Assembly (NCBI GenBank): GCA_016342385.1
Contig: JAEINM010000054.1
Location: 1 to 14,471 of the forward strand
Direction: 5' to 3'
DNA: 14,471 bases
Source: Spirochaetaceae bacterium
Lineage (GTDB): Bacteria; Spirochaetota; Spirochaetia; DSM-2461
Shown: piece after piece, positions 1-4,721 of the stretch
How the letters are laid out: every line of letters starts with the position of its first letter
Position numbering within the stretch: position 1 is the first letter of the stretch
Translations under genes and position numbers: made by a program
Notes under the pieces: model-generated
Databases searched by the model: none
Seen by the model: the letters and a program-made list of their open reading frames with translations, nothing else
Told to the model about the DNA's origin: nothing

Positions 1-1
1 C

Positions 2-78
2 CTCTCGTGGGGGCTTTCTTTTTTTTGGTGAGGGCTTTTGGGGGTGGGGGCGCAGGCAAGCGGCGGCCCCCACGAGAG
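2..78. repeat. GC-rich 13-bp inverted repeat with a competing third arm
   Basis: The segment CTCTCGTGGGGGC at 2-14 is the exact reverse complement of 66-78. The octamer GTGGGGGC inside it recurs at 44-51, so it can also pair with 66-73 across a 14-base loop. Two mutually exclusive hairpins are therefore possible. The left copy is followed by a T-rich run (15-26), so bases 1-26 may be the right half of a Rho-independent terminator whose left arm lies before the window. The G and C tracts are unlike the AT-rich surroundings. The repeats are seen directly; the function is inferred. Confidence 0.5.
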
Positions 79-170
79 TATTCCTCCCTTTTAGAGTTTT
101 CCCTTTTATGAGGGAATGGAGAATAGGAAATGTGATACAGATAGGAGATTCGGACCTTTTTCAATTGCAA

Positions 171-199
171 TTGAAACATTGCCCTTTCCACTGTATATT
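171..199 (+). promoter_or_regulatory. Sigma-70-type promoter for murC
   Basis: TTGAAA (171-176) and TATATT (194-199) are separated by exactly 17 bases, which is close to the housekeeping consensus. The expected transcription start falls at about 205-207, on the preferred murC start codon at 206. The promoter lies inside the longer open frame that begins at 116, which argues against that upstream start. Confidence 0.6.
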
Positions 200-205
200 T
201 CTTTT

Positions 206-1636
206 ATGTCTAGAAAGAGATTACCTCATACATTGAAAGATTTGCATATCCATATGGTGGGTATTAAAGGAACGGGTATGGCCGCCTTCGCGGAGCTGCT
301 GCTCAGACGGGGCGCTATTGTCACCGGTTCCGATAGAGAGGAGAAATTTTATACTGATGAAATACTTCAACGTCTGGGAATACCTTACAATGAACACTTT
401 GCCTCAGACCATATAGATGATTCTGTTCAGCTTGTAATCCATTCTTCTGCCTATGGAAAGGAGAATCCGGAGATTCAAGCGGCTGAATCGGGGAATATTC
501 CTCTTATGGTATACACTGAAGCCCTTGGTTATATATCGACACTGACGACATCCTTCGGTATTGCCGGGGTTCATGGCAAGACAACTACGACAGCTCTGGC
601 TGGAACAATTGCCGGAGCTGTCGGTCTAGAGGCTTCTGTTCTTGTGGGTAGTGCGGTTCCCACTTTCGACGGATTTTCCACAGCCTATTTCGGAGATAAA
701 TATTTTATAGCCGAAACCTGTGAATACAAACGTCATTTTCTCGATTTTGAACCTTCATCTATCATTCTTACCAGTATTGAGCCGGACCATCTCGATTATT
801 TCAAGGACTATGACGATATTTTAAGCGCTTATCTGGAATACATTGACCTTCTTCCGTCGGGTGGAGACCTCATCTACTGCAGTGATGATAAAGGAGCTGT
901 CGAAGCTGCTGATATAATGAAAAAACAGCGAACTGATATACATTATATTCCCTATGGAATAAAAGCAGCGGGATCCTACAGGATTGAGAAGAGTGATGAA
1001 TCGGAAGGGCTTTCAACATTTCGCCTCGCCGGATTTGACAGGGATTTTTCCTTAAAGATTCCAGGAAAACACTTGATTCTTGATTCTGCAGCTGCTATTG
1101 CTCTGGTTATCAGAACAAAAGAAAGAGAAAATAAGCCCATAGATCCTTTTCTGCTGGAAACCATTTCTAAGGGTTTACTGTCTTTTTCCGGTACGAAACG
1201 GAGAAGTGAAATTCTGGGTGAGGTTGATGGAATACTCTTTATGGATGATTATGCTCATCACCCCACTGCTATAAAAACGACTCTGGAAGGGTTAAAGAAA
1301 TTTTACCCCCGACGCAGACTGATCGTGGATTTCATGTCCCATACCTACAGTCGGACCGCTGCTTTGCTCGATGACTTTTCCCGGTCATTCGGTGCTGCCG
1401 ATCTGGTCCTCCTGGAAGAAATTTATGGGTCAGCCAGAGAGGTTTACAACGGTACTGTAACCGGAGAAGATCTTTTTATGAAAACAAAAAAGCATAATCA
1501 GGACGTGTATTATTTTAAGGATTTCAGTGAAACGGAAAAATTCTGCAGAGAAAACCTGAGAAAAGGTGATCTTTTTATCACCATGGGCGCTGGGAATAAC
1601 TGGCAGATTGGAAAGAATCTGTATAATGAAATGTAA
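206..1636 (+). CDS. murC: UDP-N-acetylmuramate--L-alanine ligase (MurC-type Mur ligase)
   Basis: This protein probably adds L-alanine to UDP-N-acetylmuramic acid, the first amino-acid step of peptidoglycan synthesis in the cytoplasm. From ATG 206 it has 476 residues, a normal MurC length. Visible parts, in order, are the N-terminal nucleotide-binding turn VGIKGTGM (18-25), the ATP-binding loop HGKTTTT (123-129), the central EPDHLDYF segment (192-199), and the C-terminal Mur domain with DDYAHHPTAIK (347-357) and HTYSRT (379-384), ending GAGNNWQIG. The frame is open upstream to ATG 116. I chose 206 because homology begins just after it and because the promoter at 171-199 lies within the longer form; neither start has a well-placed Shine-Dalgarno sequence. 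The usual HN...N pair of Mur ligases reads GKHLILD here. The close paralogue Mpl (tripeptide ligase) is an alternative, but the N-terminal and HTYSRT motifs fit MurC better. Confidence 0.82.
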   Translation: MSRKRLPHTLKDLHIHMVGIKGTGMAAFAELLLRRGAIVTGSDREEKFYTDEILQRLGIPYNEHFASDHIDDSVQLVIHSSAYGKENPEIQAAESGNIPLMVYTEALGYISTLTTSFGIAGVHGKTTTTALAGTIAGAVGLEASVLVGSAVPTFDGFSTAYFGDKYFIAETCEYKRHFLDFEPSSIILTSIEPDHLDYFKDYDDILSAYLEYIDLLPSGGDLIYCSDDKGAVEAADIMKKQRTDIHYIPYGIKAAGSYRIEKSDESEGLSTFRLAGFDRDFSLKIPGKHLILDSAAAIALVIRTKERENKPIDPFLLETISKGLLSFSGTKRRSEILGEVDGILFMDDYAHHPTAIKTTLEGLKKFYPRRRLIVDFMSHTYSRTAALLDDFSRSFGAADLVLLEEIYGSAREVYNGTVTGEDLFMKTKKHNQDVYYFKDFSETEKFCRENLRKGDLFITMGAGNNWQIGKNLYNEM

Positions 1637-1639
1637 TCT

Positions 1640-1744
1640 ATGCGATCAAAGGCTGGTCGCAGCCACCTTTGCAGGGCGCCCATGAAATGTGCCACAGGTG
1701 CCTGCACCCGGGAACGATCTCAATTGCAAGCTAAGGAGAAATAA
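1640..1744 (+). CDS. Possible small cysteine-containing ORF (34 codons) between murC and yicC
   Basis: An open frame starts four bases after the murC stop and runs almost to yicC, ending in TAA. Its C-terminal half, from the internal ATG at 1682, reads MKCATGACTRE and is rich in charged residues. A second frame starting at ATG 1626, inside the murC end, encodes MKCNLCDQRLVAATFAGRP and stops at 1683-1685. That stop overlaps ATG 1682 as ATGA, a typical termination-reinitiation arrangement. Joined across the overlap, the two would give a CxxC...CxxxxC pattern like a small zinc-binding peptide. No Shine-Dalgarno sequence precedes either start. I do not recognise a family, and the reading may be chance. 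Confidence 0.2.
   Translation: MRSKAGRSHLCRAPMKCATGACTRERSQLQAKEK
1671..1710 (+). other. Hairpin in the murC-yicC gap
   Basis: GCAGGGCGCC and GGTGCCTGC can pair as a nine-pair stem with one bulged G and one G-U pair around a loop of about 16 bases. No T-run follows, so it is not an intrinsic terminator. It could stabilise or separate the murC and yicC parts of one transcript. The pairing is seen directly; the role is inferred. Confidence 0.3.
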
Positions 1745-1746
1745 TT

Positions 1747-2613
1747 ATGAAAAGCATGACCGGATTCGGATTTTGTGAACAGCAGGATGAGAAAAGCCAT
1801 ATAGCTCTGGACCTGAAGTCCTATAACAACCGTTATCTTGATATCATTACCAATATCCCCTCAATTCTCAATCCCCTGGAACCGAAGCTGAGGGAATGGC
1901 TCAGTGAGAGAATTTTCAGAGGGCGGGTCGAAATACATATCCGTTATAGAGAGCTTGAAGAAAATATGAAAGTCATTCTCGATAAAAATGTCGTAAGAGA
2001 ATATTCCGGAGTTCTTAAGCAGATGATGGATATTGCGGGAATTGAGGATGAACTCTGCTTATCTCATCTGTTGAGTATGGACGGGATTATTAAAACAGAT
2101 AAAAAGAGAGATCTCACATATATCTGGGAGAAAATCCTCCCCATGCTGGAACAAGCCTATGGCGATTATAATGAAAACCGGATAAAAGAGGGGCGGAACA
2201 CCCAAAAAGATATCATCTCACAGATCGATGTTCTGAAAGAAAATCTGGAATTTATCCGGGCCAGAGCTCCGGAAGTGGAAATAAAAGTTAAAGAGACTTT
2301 AAGAGAAAAGTTCCGCGATATTGCAGGAGATGAGATAGAAGAGACACGATTACTTGCAGAAACAGCGATGTATCTCGTAAAATATGATATAAATGAAGAG
2401 ATAATCCGGATGAATAGTCATCTGGAGCGGTTTCTTGAGATTTCTGGCGATGAAGACTCCGCCGGGAAAAAGCTGGATTTTCTCTGCCAGGAACTGAATA
2501 GAGAGATCAATACAATCGGATCGAAAACACCTGTAGTGGAAGTGCATCAGTCAGTCGTTCTCATGAAGGATGCATTGGAAAAGATAAGGGAGCAGTTGAG
2601 AAATGTCGAATAA
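1747..2613 (+). CDS. yicC: YicC-family endoribonuclease
   Basis: The 288-residue length and both ends match the YicC family. The N-terminus MKSMTGFG is the family signature. The C-terminal domain carries the conserved run around KYDINEEIIRMNSHLERF followed by KLDFLCQELNREINT and a final KDALEKIREQLRNVE. YicC proteins are cytoplasmic endoribonucleases involved in RNA decay; that function comes from the E. coli protein, not from this sequence. The start is supported by AAGGAG at 1733-1738, eight bases before the ATG. It overlaps the next gene, a CMP kinase, by 11 bases, so the two are almost certainly co-translated. This fits a link between RNA breakdown and reuse of the CMP released. Confidence 0.92.
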   Translation: MKSMTGFGFCEQQDEKSHIALDLKSYNNRYLDIITNIPSILNPLEPKLREWLSERIFRGRVEIHIRYRELEENMKVILDKNVVREYSGVLKQMMDIAGIEDELCLSHLLSMDGIIKTDKKRDLTYIWEKILPMLEQAYGDYNENRIKEGRNTQKDIISQIDVLKENLEFIRARAPEVEIKVKETLREKFRDIAGDEIEETRLLAETAMYLVKYDINEEIIRMNSHLERFLEISGDEDSAGKKLDFLCQELNREINTIGSKTPVVEVHQSVVLMKDALEKIREQLRNVE

Positions 2614-3154
2614 TGTCAGAATTGCCATATCGGGACATAGCGGATGCGGTAATACAACTGTGACCAGGTTATTATCGGAACGTTTTAAATTTCAAATGGT
2701 CAATTATACTTTTCGGAATTTAGCCCATGAGAAGGGAATCGAATTCCGTGAGTTCTGTAAAATGGCGGAGAACGACAGCCGCTGGGATCGTTATGTTGAT
2801 GATAGACAGGTGAAACTGGCTATGGAGGGAGATTCCATTCTTGGATCCCGTCTGGCCATATGGATGCTTGAAAAAGCCGATCTGAAGGTTTTTCTCACAG
2901 CTTCTCCCGGGACTAGAGCCTCTAGAATTCATAAGAGGGAAGGTGGTGTTTTACAGGATCGAATGAGAGAAACCGAAGAAAGAGATGCCAGAGACCATGC
3001 CCGATATATGAAACTTTATAATATTGATAATAATGAATACCGTTTTGCCGATCTGATTATCAATACCGACAGAATGGATCCGGGACAGGTCGTTGAAATT
3101 ATTGGTGCGGCAATAAGCAATGTATTAAAGGAAAAAGGCCGTTCTGAAACATGA
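2603..3154 (+). CDS. cmk: Cytidylate kinase, archaeal-like short form
   Basis: The 183-residue protein probably phosphorylates CMP and dCMP to the diphosphates. It begins with strand and P-loop IAISGHSGCGNTTV (7-20). A lid/base-binding region follows, with WDRYVDDRQVKLA and GSRLAIWML, then ADLKVFLTA, REGG and an arginine-rich segment RMRETEERDARDHARY. This layout resembles the short archaeal-type CMP kinases rather than the ~220-residue E. coli enzyme. The Walker A lysine is replaced by asparagine (Asn17, G-C-G-N-T-T). Archaeal relatives also vary here (GSGTTT, from memory), so the enzyme is probably active. The start overlaps the end of yicC, and no separate promoter is visible. A general small-molecule kinase of the same fold is the main alternative. 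Confidence 0.8.
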   Translation: MSNNVRIAISGHSGCGNTTVTRLLSERFKFQMVNYTFRNLAHEKGIEFREFCKMAENDSRWDRYVDDRQVKLAMEGDSILGSRLAIWMLEKADLKVFLTASPGTRASRIHKREGGVLQDRMRETEERDARDHARYMKLYNIDNNEYRFADLIINTDRMDPGQVVEIIGAAISNVLKEKGRSET

Positions 3155-3159
3155 GTTAG

Positions 3160-3189
3160 TTGAAGTAAGTGTAACTTTTCATCTATAAT
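3160..3189 (+). promoter_or_regulatory. Promoter for rpoZ-miaA
   Basis: TTGAAG (3160-3165) and a perfect TATAAT (3184-3189) are 18 bases apart in the 64-base gap after cmk. Transcription would start near 3196, leaving a leader of about 23 bases before rpoZ. Confidence 0.55.
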
Positions 3190-3218
3190 GCAGAACAGTA
3201 CTTAAAAAGAGGGACAAA

Positions 3219-3425
3219 ATGGCAGATAAAAGAAAAGTGATTCCTATGGATGAGCTTGTAAATACAGATAAAAACATGTACGAACTGACGAATGCGGCAA
3301 TTCACCGTGCAGAACAGATTTCTATGACAGGAAATGATAATAATGAGGAAGTAGAGGGGAAAATAATATCTAAGGCCATCGGTGAAATTGTTACCGGAGA
3401 GGTTGACTACGAGTTCAAAAGATAA
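3219..3425 (+). CDS. rpoZ: DNA-directed RNA polymerase omega subunit
   Basis: This 68-residue protein has the omega pattern. It has a short N-terminus ending in PMDELV, then NMYELTNAAIHRAEQI, which matches the conserved N-x-Y-E-L-x-x-x-A-x-x-R-A-x-Q segment. A disordered acidic link (GNDNNEEVEGK) follows, then ISKAIGEIVTGEVDY, the second conserved helix. Omega binds the beta-prime C-terminus and helps assemble RNA polymerase. A Shine-Dalgarno AGAGGG at 3208-3213 lies five bases before the ATG, and a good promoter lies upstream. The 3' end overlaps the miaA reading frame by 44 bases if miaA starts at GTG 3382. Assignment is by motif and neighbourhood, and is confident for so small a protein. 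Confidence 0.85.
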   Translation: MADKRKVIPMDELVNTDKNMYELTNAAIHRAEQISMTGNDNNEEVEGKIISKAIGEIVTGEVDYEFKR

Positions 3426-4323
3426 TCTTTCCCTCGTTCTCTTATTCGGACCAACGGCAGTCGGCAAAACTGATCTGCTTCTCCAGCTCTTTGAAGGGAA
3501 GGGGGAAGTGATCAGTGCTGATTCCATGCAGGTCTATAAAGGTCTTGATATCGGCAGTGCCAAGCCCGAACCTGACTATTTAAAAAGACTTCCCCATCAT
3601 TTAATCAATATAAGAGAACCTCATCAGCAGTTTAGCACCGGAGATTTTGTAGAAGAAACAGAAAAGCTCTTACCTGAAATATATGAGCGGGGTAAAATCC
3701 CTGTTCTTTCGGGTGGAACAGCTTTTTATTTCAGAAATTTCCTCTTCGGATTACCGGATATTCCTGACATTCATAGAAGCTATCGTGAAGAACTCAATAA
3801 AGAGCTGTCCGAGGGCAGTCTTCAGAAGCTCTATGATGAGCTCTGTATCTGCGATCCCTTCAGCGGAAGCCGTCTGAACAGCAATGACAGTTCCAGGATT
3901 ATCAGAGCTCTGGAAGTTTACCGCGCAACAGGTAAACCTCTCTCCTCCTATCATCTCTCAAACCGAATGAGAGATGATTACACCATAAAGATAATTGGAT
4001 TGGAAAGGGACAGAGATGAACTCTATTCCCGCATAAACCGCCGTGTAGATATTATGTTTGCTCAGGGACTGGTCGAGGAGATCCGGAAGCTGATAAAAGA
4101 AGGTGTTCGCAGTGATTTCCCCGCAATGAAAGGGATCGGGTACAGTGAATTTTTTGAAATGGGTCGTCAGGGATGTTTGACTCTAAATGATATAAAAGAG
4201 AAGATTAAGCAGGATTCGAGGCGTTATGCCAAAAGACAGATAACTTTTTTTAAGTCTCTGGAAGGTGTCAAGTGGTATTCTCCTCTCGATATAGAGGGAA
4301 TAATGAGGGAGGTTTACTCCTAA
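3382..4323 (+). CDS. miaA: tRNA dimethylallyltransferase
   Basis: MiaA transfers a dimethylallyl group to N6 of adenosine 37 in tRNAs reading codons that begin with U. The 313 residues contain the P-loop GPTAVGKT (23-30), ISADSMQVYKGLDIG with the catalytic aspartate (Asp47), the HHLINIREP segment, GGTAFYF (111-117), the RIIRALEVYRATGKPLS stretch, KGIGYSEF, and the C-terminal RRYAKRQITFFK tRNA-binding signature. The start is uncertain. GTG 3382 has AAGG six bases upstream and lies 44 bases inside rpoZ. TTG 3403 has GGAGAGG directly in front, but too close for a good site. Both leave the P-loop intact. The overlap indicates translation coupled to rpoZ. Dxs, encoded further along, starts the pathway that makes the prenyl donor. 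Confidence 0.95.
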   Translation: MKLLPERLTTSSKDNLSLVLLFGPTAVGKTDLLLQLFEGKGEVISADSMQVYKGLDIGSAKPEPDYLKRLPHHLINIREPHQQFSTGDFVEETEKLLPEIYERGKIPVLSGGTAFYFRNFLFGLPDIPDIHRSYREELNKELSEGSLQKLYDELCICDPFSGSRLNSNDSSRIIRALEVYRATGKPLSSYHLSNRMRDDYTIKIIGLERDRDELYSRINRRVDIMFAQGLVEEIRKLIKEGVRSDFPAMKGIGYSEFFEMGRQGCLTLNDIKEKIKQDSRRYAKRQITFFKSLEGVKWYSPLDIEGIMREVYS

Positions 4324-4328
4324 TGCCC

Positions 4329-4357
4329 TTGACTTAATAAAGGAGTCTCTGCATAAT
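4329..4357 (+). promoter_or_regulatory. Strong sigma-70-type promoter for the 29-codon gene
   Basis: TTGACT (4329-4334) and CATAAT (4352-4357) are separated by exactly 17 bases, which gives ten of twelve consensus positions. The expected start is near 4364, giving a leader of about 72 bases. It lies only five bases after the miaA stop codon, so this small unit is transcribed independently of miaA. Confidence 0.7.
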
Positions 4358-4363
4358 CTATTT

Positions 4364-4412
4364 AGTTCTGTTTACTCAGAACTATCAGTTAACTGTATAC
4401 CCTTTACCGGGT
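4364..4412 (+). promoter_or_regulatory. Leader with tandem hairpins before the 29-codon gene
   Basis: AGTTCTG (4364-4370) and CAGAACT (4377-4383) form a perfect seven-pair stem with a six-base loop at the predicted 5' end of the RNA. The palindrome CAGTTAACTG (4386-4395) follows, then a small ACCC/GGGT stem (4399-4402 with 4409-4412). Such structure could protect the 5' end or bind the ribosomal protein made downstream. The pairings are seen directly; the role is inferred. Confidence 0.4.
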
Positions 4413-4435
4413 CCTAATATTGAAGGAGTAAGCAC

Positions 4436-4525
4436 GTGCCTTGCGGTAGAAAAAGAAAAAGAAAGAAGATAGCTACACACAAACGTAAGAAAAAGCTTAG
4501 AAAGAACAGACATAAGCATAAATAG
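4436..4525 (+). CDS. AURKAIP1/COX24-domain small basic protein, probable ribosomal protein (bS22-like)
   Basis: This 29-codon gene starts with GTG and has a textbook Shine-Dalgarno, AAGGAG at 4423-4428, seven bases upstream. The product begins MPCGRKRKRKKIATHK and continues through a K/R-rich helix to a C-terminal KNRHKHK. Roughly two thirds of the residues are lysine, arginine or histidine. That is the AURKAIP1/COX24 domain pattern. From memory, the mitochondrial member is small-subunit protein mS38 and the mycobacterial member is bS22, so the likely role is to bind 16S rRNA in the 30S subunit. It has its own strong promoter, a structured leader and a strong terminator, as expected for a highly expressed single-gene unit. 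Automated gene finders often miss genes this short. No other function is suggested by the sequence. Confidence 0.85.
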   Translation: MPCGRKRKRKKIATHKRKKKLRKNRHKHK

Positions 4526-4532
4526 GATTATA

Positions 4533-4607
4533 CTGCTGCTAATTTGCAAATACGCGGCAGAAGATCTATTTCATAGAAGAGGGAAACTTCTTCGTTCTGT
4601 AAAACAG
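4533..4607 (+). ncRNA. Hairpin-rich 3' region, possible sRNA
   Basis: Between the 29-codon gene and its terminator lie three further stems. CTGCTGC/GCGGCAG pairs 4533-4539 with 4554-4560 and has the palindrome ATTTGCAAAT in its loop. AGAAG/CTTCT pairs 4575-4579 with 4587-4591. CTGT/ACAG pairs 4597-4600 with 4604-4607. With the terminator they would give a 3' fragment of about 125 bases made mostly of hairpins. No RNA family is recognised. It may simply be a stable 3' untranslated region. Confidence 0.25.
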
Positions 4608-4622
4608 CTAATTCTATTAAAG

Positions 4623-4660
4623 TAAATCTCCGGTAGTCCAGCGGGGATTTATTTTTTTTT
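4623..4660 (+). terminator. Rho-independent terminator
   Basis: TAAATCTCCG (4623-4632) pairs with CGGGGATTTA (4642-4651) through one G-U pair around a nine-base loop, followed directly by nine T residues. It ends the transcript of the 29-codon gene and isolates dxs. Confidence 0.88.
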
Positions 4661-4676
4661 ACAGGTATTTTTACTA

Positions 4677-4703
4677 TTGTTTTTTACCTTTTTACGTTAT
4701 ATT
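4677..4703 (+). promoter_or_regulatory. Candidate promoter for dxs
   Basis: TTGTTT (4677-4682) and TATATT (4698-4703) are 15 bases apart in a very T-rich stretch just after the terminator. The spacing is short, so the exact boxes are uncertain. Some promoter must lie between the terminator at 4660 and the dxs start at 4722. Confidence 0.35.
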
Positions 4704-4721
4704 TCACTTGTAGAGGTTTGA

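Noticed and set aside
116..205. N-terminal extension of murC from ATG 116
   Set aside because: The AGGG before it is only one base away, the encoded 30 residues do not resemble the family, and a good promoter lies inside.
108..245. Short frame from ATG 108
   Set aside because: It has no ribosome-binding site, an implausible composition, and overlaps the murC promoter and start.
1637..1746. GC-rich gap considered as a tRNA or terminator
   Set aside because: No cloverleaf, no T-loop consensus and no T-run after the stem.
3183..3527. Minus-strand open frame opposite rpoZ and the miaA start
   Set aside because: The plus strand carries two recognised genes with signals here; the minus frame has no family resemblance.
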